The notes under the pieces: model-generated
Databases searched by the model: none
Seen by the model: the letters and a program-made list of their open reading frames with translations, nothing else
Told to the model about the DNA's origin: nothing
Shown here: piece by piece, positions 52,644-61,625 of the stretch
Position numbering within the stretch: position 1 is the first letter of the stretch
How the letters are laid out: each line of letters opens with the position of its first letter
Program-made: the position numbers and the translations under genes
From: Sinorhizobium sp. 6-70
GTDB lineage: Bacteria > Pseudomonadota > Alphaproteobacteria > Rhizobiales > Rhizobiaceae
Reading direction: 5' to 3'
NCBI RefSeq assembly: GCF_030124375.1
Contig: NZ_JASKLS010000019.1
Span: 47,126-111,125, forward strand
Length of the DNA stretch: 64,000 nt

Positions 52644-54386
52644 ATGGCTCACATGCTGCACGATCGGTTCGATAAAGGAGGGCCGTCTGATTCATCCATC
52701 AAAACCAAGGCGGATATCTCCAGCGCAATTTACCAGATATCGAAAGTCCTGACGGCCCCCACCCGGCTGGAGATCACGCTCACAAATGTCGTGAACATCC
52801 TCTCCTCGATACTCGAAATGCGTCATGGAGAAATCGTCGTCCTCGACGATGAAAATGAGCCGGAAATTGTCGCGACTGCCGGCGTCACGCCCTCACCTCA
52901 ATCCGGCCGTGACCGAGTTATACCGCAGGCCGCAATAGACGAGATCGTTGCTACGGGGGCACCCGTCGTCATACAGGATGCTAGAAAATCGGAACTCTTG
53001 TTGGCCGATCTTCCGACGTCTCCGAGCGGCAGCACCATCCGAGGTCGCCTTATTGGTGTTCCGGTAAAGGCCGAGCGCAAAATTCTTGGAACGCTAGCGA
53101 TCGTCCGCGTCGGGGGCGACGCCACTAGCTTGCCCTATGACGAAGACGTACGCCTTCTCACAATGGTCGCCAACCTTGTCGGCCAGACAATCTGGCTCCA
53201 TCGCACTCTTGACACGGTTCAGCGGCTCGTGGAGGAGCAGAGCATACGGGAGAAGTCCGCCGACGATGAGGAGAACGACACCGGCGGGCGTCTGCCTGCC
53301 AAAATCGACTGGATCGTCGGGGAAAGTCCCGCAGTCAAGCAGGTGCTCGAAACCGTCTCGGCCGTGGCCCCAACGAACACCACCGTACTTCTGCGGGGCG
53401 AAAGCGGCACCGGCAAGGAGTTTTTCGCACAGGCCATCCATGAGCTTTCACCTCGGAAGAAGAAACCTTTCGTAAGGTTGAACTGCGCCGCACTGCCTGA
53501 AGGCGTTCTGGAATCAGAGCTGTTTGGGCATGAAAAGGGTGCCTTCACCGGGGCTATCTCGCAGCGCGCGGGCCGTTTCGAACTTGCCAATGGCGGAACG
53601 CTGTTGCTTGATGAAATCGGCGAGATCTCGCCTGCATTTCAGGCCAAGCTGTTGCGCGTCTTGCAGGAAGGGGAGCTGGAGCGGGTTGGCGGCACCAGAA
53701 CGCTAAGAGTCGACGTGCGGCTCATATGCGCCACCAACAAGGACCTCGAGACGGCTGTCGCCAATGGAGAGTTCAGGGCTGATCTTTATTACCGTATCAG
53801 TGTGGTGCCAATTGTTTTGCCGCCGCTCAGAGAGCGACCCGGCGATATTTCGCGCCTTGCAAGGGCATTCCTCAAACGATTCAACAAGGAGAACGGCCGC
53901 GACCTCGCCTTCGCGCCGTCGGCGCTTGACGTCGTCTCGAAATGCCGATTCCCTGGGAACGTCCGTGAGCTTGAAAACTGCGTGCGAAGAACGGCAACAC
54001 TCGCACAGTCCACGACGATCGTTCCGTCGGATTTCGCCTGCCAGAACAGCCAGTGCCTCTCTTCGCTACTGTGGAAGGGAGCCGACGGTTCAAGCGCCGG
54101 CAATGCCGTCGATGACCTCACTAGGGGGAGCGCGATGCCGACTGGATCGCCGCTCACAGTCAGGCGTGTCGGCGCCTCCGACAGCGAGGTGTCGTCCAAT
54201 ACCTGTGACCCGAACGATCCTGCTTGCCCCGCTATGGGTGCGCGTCTGACCGAGCGCGAACGACTGATCGACGCTATGGAGAAGTCCGGCTGGGTTCAGG
54301 CCAAGGCGGCTCGCGTCCTCGGCCTCACCCCGCGTCAGGTCGGTTATGCTCTACGCCGGCATCAAATCGAGATAAAGAAGTTCTAA
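52644..54386 (+). CDS. nifA: nitrogen fixation regulator NifA
   Basis: NifA activates sigma-54 promoters of nif and fix genes. The 580-residue product has an N-terminal GAF domain (about 30-185), an AAA+ domain with Walker A GESGTGKE (252-259) and GAFTGA (299-304), and a C-terminal Fis-type helix-turn-helix (WVQAKAARVLGLTPRQVGYALRRHQIEIKKF). Between these is the interdomain linker with cysteines FACQNSQC and CDPNDPAC, which makes rhizobial NifA oxygen-sensitive. GGAG lies 9 nt before the start. It directly precedes nifB. Confidence 0.97.
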   Translation: MAHMLHDRFDKGGPSDSSIKTKADISSAIYQISKVLTAPTRLEITLTNVVNILSSILEMRHGEIVVLDDENEPEIVATAGVTPSPQSGRDRVIPQAAIDEIVATGAPVVIQDARKSELLLADLPTSPSGSTIRGRLIGVPVKAERKILGTLAIVRVGGDATSLPYDEDVRLLTMVANLVGQTIWLHRTLDTVQRLVEEQSIREKSADDEENDTGGRLPAKIDWIVGESPAVKQVLETVSAVAPTNTTVLLRGESGTGKEFFAQAIHELSPRKKKPFVRLNCAALPEGVLESELFGHEKGAFTGAISQRAGRFELANGGTLLLDEIGEISPAFQAKLLRVLQEGELERVGGTRTLRVDVRLICATNKDLETAVANGEFRADLYYRISVVPIVLPPLRERPGDISRLARAFLKRFNKENGRDLAFAPSALDVVSKCRFPGNVRELENCVRRTATLAQSTTIVPSDFACQNSQCLSSLLWKGADGSSAGNAVDDLTRGSAMPTGSPLTVRRVGASDSEVSSNTCDPNDPACPAMGARLTERERLIDAMEKSGWVQAKAARVLGLTPRQVGYALRRHQIEIKKF

Positions 54387-54541
54387 GCCTGCTGGTGACG
54401 TCACCGCTCGTGCGCTTCAGGCGCGCTGTCTTTGGAACACTTGTCTGGCCATAGTCGGAAACCTAACAAAACCATGTCGGAGAGAAATGGATGGAATCGG
54501 ACAAGAAAAGCTAACCGATTGAAGGGAATAGCGCTTTTTGT

Positions 54542-54557
54542 TGGCATGGCGCTTGCG
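54542..54557 (+). promoter_or_regulatory. sigma-54 (-24/-12) promoter of nifB
   Basis: TGGCATG-GCGC-TTGCG has the GG and GC ten bases apart. It lies 38 bp before the nifB start at 54595. No perfect TGT-N10-ACA was found between nifA and this promoter. Confidence 0.8.
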
Positions 54558-54594
54558 TTTTGTACCGCGACGTTATGCAGCAACGGAGCCTTTA

Positions 54595-56076
54595 ATGTCC
54601 TCACCGACGATTTCGCTTAAAAGCCTGGCCAGCACGACAACCATGAATGAGCTGCTGGCGACCGCGAAGTCCGGTGCTTGCGCATCCTCATCCTGCGGCT
54701 CGCCCGCAAAGCCACACGACGTGGACCCTGCTACCTGGGAGAAGATCAAGGACCATCCCTGCTATTCAGAAGAAGCGCACCACTATTTCGCACGCATGCA
54801 CGTCGCGGCCGCGCCAGCCTGCAATATCCAGTGTAACTATTGCAATCGTAAATATGACTGCGCCAACGAAAGCCGGCCCGGGGTCGTCTCGGAAAGGCTG
54901 ACGCCGGACCAGGCGCTGCGAAAGGTCATTACGGTCGCCAATGAAGTCCCGCAGCTTTCCGTGCTCGGCATCGCCGGACCGGGCGATGCCTGTTATGACT
55001 GGAAGAAGACAAAGGCGACATTTGAACGAGTCGCCAGGGAAATTCCCGACATTAAGCTGTGCCTTTCGACCAACGGTCTAGCATTGCCGGACCATGTCGG
55101 CGAGCTTGCTGACATGAATGTTGATCACGTGACGATCACCATCAACATGGTCGATCCGGAAATCGGCGCGAAGATATATCCCTGGATTTTTCATGACCAC
55201 CGCCGCTTCACCGGAATCGAAGCCGCCAAAATCCTGCATGAGCGACAGATGTTAGGTCTGGAAATGCTCACCGCGCGCGGCATCCTCACCAAAGTCAATT
55301 CGGTAATGATCCCGGACATCAACGACGAACACCTGCTTGAAGTGAACAAATGGGTCAAGGAGCGTGGCGCGTTCCTGCACAACGTGATGCCGCTGATTTC
55401 CGACCCCGAGCATGGCACCTATTACGGCCTGACCGGGCAGCGCGGCGCGCGGGCGGTCGAACTCAAGTTGCTTCAAGATCGTCTCGATGGGGGCGCCAGG
55501 CTGATGCGCCATTGCCGTCAGTGCCGGGCCGATGCGGTCGGTCTGCTGGGCGAGGATCGTGGCCAGGAATTCACCCTCGATCAGATTCCCGGCGAGGTGA
55601 GCTACGACGGCAGCAAGCGCGAGACCTATCGGGAAGTGGTGGCGCGCGAGCGAGGTGACCACGTGGCGGCCAAGAGCGAGGCGATCGGGATGGTCAAGGC
55701 GGCAGGCTCCAGTGGATTACTCCTCGTCGCCGTAGCCACTAAAGGCGGCGGTCGTATCAACGAGCATTTCGGCCATGCAAAGGAATTCCAGGTTTATGAA
55801 GCCTCGGCCATCGGGATCAACCTCGTCGGGCATCGCAAGGTCGAGCAGTATTGCCGCGGCGGCTGGGGCGAGGAGTCCACCCTCGACGACGTCATCGCTG
55901 CGCTCGAAGGTATAGATATCCTGTTGTGCGCCAAAATCGGAGATTGCCCCAAGGATCAGCTCACCGAGGCCGGAGTCCGAGTAACGGACGATTATGGCTA
56001 TGACTACATCGAGACGGCCATCAGCGCGCTTTACGCCGCCGAATTTGGGCTCGAGCCACTGGCGGCTACGGCCTGA
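54595..56076 (+). CDS. nifB: nitrogenase cofactor biosynthesis protein NifB
   Basis: NifB makes NifB-co, the 8Fe-9S-C precursor of the FeMo cofactor. The 493-residue product has the radical SAM motif C76-x3-C80-x2-C83 (ACNIQCNYCNRKYDC) and an additional N-terminal Cys/Ser-rich stretch. From about residue 375 there is a NifX/NafY-like domain (VAVATKGGGRINEHFGHAKEFQVYE). The start at 54595 (MSSPTIS) is downstream of the sigma-54 promoter; a longer frame from 54538 would overlap it. Confidence 0.97.
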   Translation: MSSPTISLKSLASTTTMNELLATAKSGACASSSCGSPAKPHDVDPATWEKIKDHPCYSEEAHHYFARMHVAAAPACNIQCNYCNRKYDCANESRPGVVSERLTPDQALRKVITVANEVPQLSVLGIAGPGDACYDWKKTKATFERVAREIPDIKLCLSTNGLALPDHVGELADMNVDHVTITINMVDPEIGAKIYPWIFHDHRRFTGIEAAKILHERQMLGLEMLTARGILTKVNSVMIPDINDEHLLEVNKWVKERGAFLHNVMPLISDPEHGTYYGLTGQRGARAVELKLLQDRLDGGARLMRHCRQCRADAVGLLGEDRGQEFTLDQIPGEVSYDGSKRETYREVVARERGDHVAAKSEAIGMVKAAGSSGLLLVAVATKGGGRINEHFGHAKEFQVYEASAIGINLVGHRKVEQYCRGGWGEESTLDDVIAALEGIDILLCAKIGDCPKDQLTEAGVRVTDDYGYDYIETAISALYAAEFGLEPLAATA

Positions 56077-56110
56077 GCCCCCGTCATTCCAACAAAACGA
56101 GGAGCTGAAA

Positions 56111-56305
56111 ATGGCCTTCCGGATCATCGCATCGCAATGCACCCAATGCGGTGCCTGTGAGTTCGAATGTCCCTCCGGCGCGATCAAGTTCAAGGGAGAA
56201 GCCTACGTGATCGATCCGGAAAAGTGCACCGAATGCAAGGGAGAATTCGAACTGCAGCGATGTGCCTCCGTATGTCCTGTACCAAAGACCTGCATTCCTG
56301 CCTGA
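56111..56305 (+). CDS. fdxN: ferredoxin FdxN
   Basis: The 64-residue protein has two 4Fe-4S cluster motifs, CTQCGACEFECP and CTECKGEFELQRCASVCP, and is a bacterial-type (2[4Fe-4S]) ferredoxin. FdxN donates electrons in NifB function or to nitrogenase in rhizobia. A strong AGGAG sits 8 nt upstream. It lies 34 bp after nifB. Confidence 0.95.
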   Translation: MAFRIIASQCTQCGACEFECPSGAIKFKGEAYVIDPEKCTECKGEFELQRCASVCPVPKTCIPA

Positions 56306-56386
56306 CCTCCAGGCGGTTTACCGGCTAGTCACGGTGTCCTCCAGAGGGCGCCTCGTGTTCCTTTTGACTTCAATGGAGGAAAGGCC

Positions 56387-56689
56387 ATGGGCATTGCACG
56401 CGAACAGGAGGTGGAAATCCGCAAGCCGCCCCGATTCAAGCCGGGTGAGCGGGTCTGTGCTACACGCCACGTCAAGAATGACGGCACCTATCCCGGCAAA
56501 AATATCGGCGAAAACCTGGTGCGGAAGGGCGACGAGGGTTATGTGCGCGACATCGGTACCTTTCTCCAGCAGTTCTACGTCTATGCCGTCGAGTGGGTCG
56601 ATCGCGGCACCGTTGTCGGCATGCGCGCGCGTGAACTGACGAGCCTCCAGAAAGCTGCCACTGTCCTCAAAGAAGGGATAGCCAAATGA
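56387..56689 (+). CDS. nifZ: NifZ
   Basis: The 100-residue product matches the NifZ family (PPRFKPGERVCATRHVKNDGTYPG; VRKGDEGYVRDIGTFLQQFYVYAVEW). NifZ helps mature the P cluster of the MoFe protein. It overlaps fixU by 4 bp. Confidence 0.93.
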   Translation: MGIAREQEVEIRKPPRFKPGERVCATRHVKNDGTYPGKNIGENLVRKGDEGYVRDIGTFLQQFYVYAVEWVDRGTVVGMRARELTSLQKAATVLKEGIAK

Positions 56690-56898
56690 AGGTAATGATC
56701 CGCAGAACCAGCGCCGGCTTGTCGGCCTACGTTCCCAAAAAGGATCTCGAAGAGCCAATTATCAAAGTCGAGAATGAAGATCTATGGGGTGGGGCTGTAA
56801 CGCTAAAGAACGGCTGGCGCATCGCCCTGCCCGACCTCCCCCGGGATACGCCTCTGCCGATCACCGTCGAGGCTAAGAGGATTTTCGACAAGGACTGA
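56686..56898 (+). CDS. fixU: NifT/FixU family protein
   Basis: The 70-residue product matches the FixU/NifT family (MKVMIRRTSAGLSAYVPKKDLEEP; GGAVTLKNGWRIALPDLP), found with nifZ or nifB; its role is unknown. It overlaps nifZ at ATGA and overlaps the following gene at TGATG, so three genes are translationally linked. Confidence 0.93.
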   Translation: MKVMIRRTSAGLSAYVPKKDLEEPIIKVENEDLWGGAVTLKNGWRIALPDLPRDTPLPITVEAKRIFDKD

Positions 56899-57812
56899 TG
56901 CTCCAGATAGCAGGACGAGCGGCGGGAGAAAACAGCATGAACACGATCCTGACCTCGGACCGTCTCGTGATTTTTCGCAACATTGACGCCGAAAGGCGGC
57001 TTGAACTACTGAAGGAAGCGCTTACCGCCGATGGGATCGTCCCTTATCTCGGTCCGGGTCTCCTCCGGCTCAGCTCCGCAGAACCGACTGTACCGGACAC
57101 GCCGGAAGCCGTCGCCGCGGCACTTAACATGCAGGCGCCAGCTCCTTCCAAAATACGCACCAACATGTGGTCGGTCGCGCAGTTCATAGAACAGCGCCGG
57201 CATCGCCGTACGCTTCAAACCTGGATGGCAGAGATCTTCGCAGCGCTGGCCGCTCCGACCATGCTCCACACCTGGCTCGCGACCCTACCGCTCTCCCTCA
57301 TCATCGATAGCTGGTACGATGGGACGATGCGCGCGGCCCTTGCTCAGACCGGTCGAACAGACGTGGTTGAGATACAAGGCGTCACGCGGGCGAACGAATT
57401 CGGCGACATTTGGACAAAAACCTACGATCTGTCCGGTAGGGAACTCGAATTCGGACCAGCGGCAAAGACGGTTCTCTATACGCCTCACGGCAGCGTTAGG
57501 CCGGCCGCAAACTTCCTCGTCTCAGACTCCGACTATGTCGAGGTCCTGACCGAGATCGATATCCAGACCCCAATCCCTGAAGTGGTGAAGAACCGGCGCA
57601 CCACGCGGGGTCTGTTCTTCGTCGGCTGCCGCTTCAACGACCAGATGCTGCGCACCTACGCCCGACAGATCATGAAGCGCTCCAACGGCCCACAAATTGC
57701 GGTGATCGATGCGGCAACGCTGACCAAAAACGAACGCCGTTTCCTTGCAGCAAACGCGATCACGCTCATCGACATGCCGATCGGCGAAGCGGCGGCACTG
57801 CTTACCGGATGA
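56898..57812 (+). CDS. SIR2-like domain protein coupled to fixU
   Basis: The 304-residue product has features of SIR2-like (NAD-dependent) proteins of the SIR2_2 type: an N-terminal GIVPYLGPGLL stretch, a central TPHGSV with His where sirtuins have the catalytic His, and GLFFVGCRFNDQMLRTYARQI. SIR2-like proteins often consume NAD+ in defence, but in this position the gene is in the nif operon, overlapping fixU. A start at 56937 with a GGAG site is an alternative. A possible nitrogenase-linked role (for example ADP-ribose or NAD sensing) is speculation. Confidence 0.72.
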   Translation: MLQIAGRAAGENSMNTILTSDRLVIFRNIDAERRLELLKEALTADGIVPYLGPGLLRLSSAEPTVPDTPEAVAAALNMQAPAPSKIRTNMWSVAQFIEQRRHRRTLQTWMAEIFAALAAPTMLHTWLATLPLSLIIDSWYDGTMRAALAQTGRTDVVEIQGVTRANEFGDIWTKTYDLSGRELEFGPAAKTVLYTPHGSVRPAANFLVSDSDYVEVLTEIDIQTPIPEVVKNRRTTRGLFFVGCRFNDQMLRTYARQIMKRSNGPQIAVIDAATLTKNERRFLAANAITLIDMPIGEAAALLTG

Positions 57813-58004
57813 GGCGGGGCAGCAGATGGGGACAAGGATCGTTCAGCCCCGGTCCACCCGACTTGCCTGTTGCCAATCGGAAGATCCATTGCGAGCCGAG
57901 CAGGCCCGCGGGGTGGGGCGACATGGCAGAGCACTTGCCGCGAGCATCCATGTCCACGACAGGCTGTTGATGCAAAGGCTGGTCCAGGTGCCAGACGCGC
58001 AAAT

Positions 58005-58961
58005 TCAGGAGCGCCTGGCACGTCCCTTGGTCCGTCCCTTGGCCCGTCGTGGAGAACTTATGCGGGACGCCTCCTGAAATAACACCTCGCGCATCCAGAG
58101 GCTCGCCTGATCGCTATTATGAAGGGCAGGCCATTGGACGGCTTGGGTGAACGTGGGGAGTGGCAGCGGAAGTTCGGCGATCCGCAGGGGTATTGTTTTT
58201 GCGAAATACTTCACCAGCCGTAAGGGCATGGTCGCGATACGGTCGGTGCCTGATACCATCGATGGAATCATGCTGAACCCCTGTACGACGACCTCAATCT
58301 GTCTCTTGATGCCGTGCTCCAGCAGACACCATTCCTCGAGAGAAGACGTTCGGGTATTCCCGAATTTGACCGCAACATGCCCCATCGACATGTATTTCTC
58401 GAGTGTAAGTGGCTCTGACAAGTGCTCGTTCGAGCGGCAGCCTACACAAACGAGTGTCTCGTCGAACAGTGTCGCTCTAGGATGCGTGCGCGACATGAAC
58501 AATTCCGGAAAAATCAAAAAATCGGCATCCCCGCGCTGCAGGCAGTCATCGTAGTTGTCCGCGAGAGGCAGCAATTCGAAGCTGACGGCGGGAGCCTCCC
58601 GCGCAGCGCGCTCCACGACCTTTTCGAAAAAGACGAGTGTGGCGTAATCGGAAAGGATGATCCTGAAGCAGCGGTCTGATTCTGCTGGGCAAAACGGGTC
58701 GCAGGAAATGATGGAGACTTGGATGTGTAGCAGAGCCTCGCGGACTGCCGGCGCGAGTCGTTCCGCATGCGGGGTTGGAACTAATTCGCGGCCAATCATG
58801 GTAAAGATGTCGTCGTGGAAATAGGTGCGCAATCTGGCGACGGCGGCGCTCATCGCTGGCTGACTAAGGTTGATGCTGCGTGCCGCCGCCGTGAGGTTAC
58901 GCTCTGTCATTAGAGCGTCGAGCGCGACGAGGAGATTTAGGTCAAGGCCCTTGAACCGCAT
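58005..58961 (-). CDS. nodD: nodulation regulator NodD
   Basis: NodD is a LysR-type regulator that activates nod genes in response to plant flavonoids. The 318-residue product begins MRFKGLDLNLLVALDALMTERNLTAAARSINLSQPAMSAAVARLR, diagnostic for NodD. The long effector domain (FRIILSDYATLVFFEKVVER; FDETLVCVGCRSNEHL) fits the family. The C-terminus (RRAKGRTKGRARRS) is basic. It is transcribed toward the nif block. No clear nod box was found upstream. Confidence 0.95.
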   Translation of the reverse strand: MRFKGLDLNLLVALDALMTERNLTAAARSINLSQPAMSAAVARLRTYFHDDIFTMIGRELVPTPHAERLAPAVREALLHIQVSIISCDPFCPAESDRCFRIILSDYATLVFFEKVVERAAREAPAVSFELLPLADNYDDCLQRGDADFLIFPELFMSRTHPRATLFDETLVCVGCRSNEHLSEPLTLEKYMSMGHVAVKFGNTRTSSLEEWCLLEHGIKRQIEVVVQGFSMIPSMVSGTDRIATMPLRLVKYFAKTIPLRIAELPLPLPTFTQAVQWPALHNSDQASLWMREVLFQEASRISSPRRAKGRTKGRARRS

Positions 58962-60013
58962 GTCTTCATCTATCCATGGCGAGGTGGCGAGAAAGGTTGA
59001 CAAGGCCGTGCAGTACGAGCCCCGAGACATCAGGCAGAGGCTTACCTTCAGCGCAGCATACCTGCTTCAGACAAGGATCCCGCTTTAAGCAAAAGTAATG
59101 GAGGGTCATGATCGGACCGTACTGACTGCAAGGAAGAAATGGGCAGGTGACGTTAAAGCCGGCTGCAGGGCGGCTTCGATTTAGTTGATGGCCGTTACCT
59201 ACTTGCCGGGCGCCCGGTGGAACCGCCGATCTGATCAACCGCCTCCGCCTGGGGCGGCACATCGACTTAAACCATGCAATTGACGTCGGATCCCGCACCA
59301 GGTCGCGGTGGCCAAGCATAAGCGCGATTTCGGGCTTCCAGCCACAACGAGGGGTGAAGCAGATCGAGCGGCGGTAGGCCACCAGTGCTTCAGCCTCCGC
59401 GTGACCTTCTCCCTCTCCTCAAGGTCCGCCACACTGAAACAATGGGAAAAAACGCCGCCGCCGGTAGCTAAGGCCAAATGACAACCACCGCCGAAACGCT
59501 GTACGCCTTGATCGGCTTTCATGGACCCATCCGACGTGTAGACGTCGTCGGATTTGAGTACATTCTGATAGTGCGCAATGACAACAGTGAGCTTCGCCAT
59601 CTTACTCCTGCGGCTTCTCGACGATCGAGTCTGGTTCGCCTCCTCCTACCGCTTGCGGCCGGAGGCCTGATTGAGGACGGAGCGGATTGCAATCCGCGGC
59701 CATCCAGTGCTGGAATCATACGCGACTACGAGAACCGGTCGCGCAGAGGGGCCTCAGTGCCCAGGCATTCGTCAATGCAGCATTACGCGAGATCGGTAAA
59801 ATCGATTGTATGGATGGAATTCATTCCCGCTATGGATGATAATGAACGCTTCCAGGGAAGAGCGACGGCGCCGAAACGAGTGTAGAACGAGGAAGATTTT
59901 CCAATCACGTGAAAGGGAGCGCTGAGAGACTGAACACCCGGGCCGGAACGCCGCCGACCCACAGATTGCCGCCGCTATGCTGAATTTCACGTTGCGTAGT
60001 TCGATGCGCAAGC
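58962..60013. other. intergenic region upstream of nodD
   Basis: No gene is firmly supported. One minus-strand frame, 59235-59600 (MAKLTVVIAHYQNVLKSDDVYTSDG start), could be a small rhizobial gene but I do not recognise it. The rest has no open frame that resembles a known product. The region probably contains the nodD promoter. Confidence 0.35.
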
Positions 60014-60154
60014 TATAGGCTGATTTTCAAAGAGTACACAGCAGCCCATAGGCTGATTCCCTGTGTCGCTTATCAATTTACAGGCTGAACCTTTTGAATT
60101 GCCAATCAGTCTATAGACTGATAGAATTGCGACTGTAATCAAGTTACAGCCTGA
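60014..60154 (+). repeat. five direct repeats TA-Y-AG-N-CTGA at 32-33 bp spacing
   Basis: Copies start at 60014 (TATAGGCTGA), 60047 (CATAGGCTGA), 60079 (TACAGGCTGA), 60112 (TATAGACTGA) and 60145 (TACAGCCTGA). The spacing of 33, 32, 33 and 33 bp equals about three turns of DNA, so a protein could bind all on one face. The copy at 60112 is part of a perfect 16-bp palindrome (60106-60121, TCAGTCTATAGACTGA). They end 8 bp before the XRE gene and are likely its operators. Confidence 0.75.
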
Positions 60155-60162
60155 GACGACCC

Positions 60163-60624
60163 ATGAAGAGCGATACTCGCAAGAGAGCCCGGCTGCGCCT
60201 CGACCAGAGGCTTCAGGCGCTACAGCCCATCGATCGGTTCAGGGCGCCCCCGAAGGGATGGGTGCGCGCTCTGCGCGACGCTCTCGGCATGACAGGTGCG
60301 CAGCTCGGCACGCGCATCGGGGTTCGGCCCCAAACCATCGAATCAATCGAGAAGTCAGAAGCAGCAGGGACGATCCAGCTCAACACACTGCGCAGGGCCG
60401 CCGAGGCTCTGGATTGCACACTTGTCTACGCCCTCGTTCCAAACAGCTCGCTTGAAGCTGTCGTCGAGGCTCGCGCACGCAAGATCGCAATACGCGAGCT
60501 CCAGCGCGTTGCGCACACGATGCGGCTGGAAGCTCAGGGGACGGATAATGCAGATTTCGAAGCGCGTGTCCAAGCGTACATTCGCGACAAGCTCTCTGAA
60601 CGCGACCTCTGGAACGAAATATGA
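60163..60624 (+). CDS. XRE-family antitoxin/regulator ('mobile mystery protein A')
   Basis: The 153-residue product matches mobile mystery protein A: an N-terminal LRLDQRLQALQPIDRFRAPPKGWVRALRDALGMTGAQLGTRIGVRPQTIESIEKSEAAGTIQLNTLRRAAEAL with XRE helix-turn-helix. It is always paired with a Fic-domain protein B, as here (4-bp ATGA overlap). The pair is found on mobile elements and acts like a toxin-antitoxin or regulator module. The five repeats upstream are its probable operators. Confidence 0.88.
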   Translation: MKSDTRKRARLRLDQRLQALQPIDRFRAPPKGWVRALRDALGMTGAQLGTRIGVRPQTIESIEKSEAAGTIQLNTLRRAAEALDCTLVYALVPNSSLEAVVEARARKIAIRELQRVAHTMRLEAQGTDNADFEARVQAYIRDKLSERDLWNEI

Positions 60625-61217
60625 CGGATCTCTTCCAAGAGCCTGATGACGCAACACCGCTTGAGCCGCACGAGCGAGAGGGCCTGCTTCAGACCTGGAT
60701 CACCCACCGCAACGACCTCAACGAGGCCGAGCAGGAAAACATCGTTGAGGGTGCGGCCTGGGCGCGCGGGCGCCGGCGTTTGCCCCTTGAGCAGATGCTC
60801 ACTGAAGACTTCATGCGGACGCTCCACAAGCGAATGTTCGGGGACGTTTGGCGATGGGCCGGTACGTTCCGGACGACGGAGCGCAACATTGGCATCCAAG
60901 CCTATCGCATCGGAATGGAACTCACGAGTCTATTGGGCGACATCCGCTATTGGATCGAGCATGAGACCTTCCCGCCGGATGAGATCGCGATCCGGTTTCA
61001 TCATCGGCTGGTCGCGATTCACCCATTTCCGAACGGAAACGGTCGTCACGCGCGTCTGGCGGCTGATCGACTGATTGGGCGCCTTGGCGGCGAGCCCTTC
61101 AGTTGGGGCGGCGGCAGTCTGGCCGACGTCGGCGAACTGCGCGCACGTTACGTCGCCGCACTACGCGCAGCGGACAATCATCACATCGGGCCGCTGCTGG
61201 AATTCGCGCGCAGCTAA
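60621..61217 (+). CDS. Fic-domain protein ('mobile mystery protein B')
   Basis: The 198-residue product has a Fic motif HPFPNGNGRHAR at 134-145. The canonical motif is H-x-F-x-(D/E)-GNGR; here Asn138 stands where Asp/Glu should coordinate the metal for AMP transfer. This variation is common in the mobile mystery B group. GTFRTTERNIGI upstream fits the Fic fold. The product may AMPylate or otherwise modify a target, or act as a regulator together with protein A. Confidence 0.88.
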   Translation: MTDLFQEPDDATPLEPHEREGLLQTWITHRNDLNEAEQENIVEGAAWARGRRRLPLEQMLTEDFMRTLHKRMFGDVWRWAGTFRTTERNIGIQAYRIGMELTSLLGDIRYWIEHETFPPDEIAIRFHHRLVAIHPFPNGNGRHARLAADRLIGRLGGEPFSWGGGSLADVGELRARYVAALRAADNHHIGPLLEFARS

Positions 61218-61625
61218 CTGCAGAGACCTTCATTTCGCTGCGGCGCAAACCGGCAACCGAACTCCGGCATGGCTGTAGCAAGTGGGCGGTCGGTGTAGGC
61301 ATGCTCATGCATGGAGCATCAGTTTCGGAGTTCCGGACGATACATCATGCGATCTTTTTAGCCCTAAAGAACATGAACATTCTTGCAACAAGCCGTGCAC
61401 AGGGCTCGTGGAAGAACGGTTCTCTCCGCCCCTAAGGCGACGTTCATGCTTAAGTCTGTGAACGGCAGCACTGCGCCCCCATGTCAGCCATTTAGAAGGC
61501 CAAGATTGAATCTTGAAGCGGACATTTGAACGGAGCGCCTCATGCGCGGTGTGGCTGAGTAACACGCGTTCGAGTTGCTTAACTCGGTGTCCTCTCGTAT
61601 AAGAAGCCGTCTTAGGAGAAGAACA
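61218..61625. other. intergenic region between Fic and DUF2235 genes
   Basis: About 400 bp with no recognised gene, and no clear operator or terminator. It separates two accessory modules. Confidence 0.35.

Noticed and set aside
54421..54540. NifA site (TGT-N7-ACA) upstream of nifB
   Set aside because: Spacing is seven, not ten, bases; no proper TGT-N10-ACA was found.
54538..54594. Extended nifB start at TTG 54538
   Set aside because: It overlaps the -24/-12 promoter; ATG 54595 fits the NifB family.
58971..59010. Possible nod box upstream of nodD (TATCCAT followed by weakly similar sequence)
   Set aside because: Only the first ATC-type block matches; the later blocks (ATCNAAACAATC) are missing.
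60014..60154. Repeats as plasmid replication iterons
   Set aside because: No replication initiator gene is adjacent; the following gene encodes an XRE regulator, so operators are more likely.
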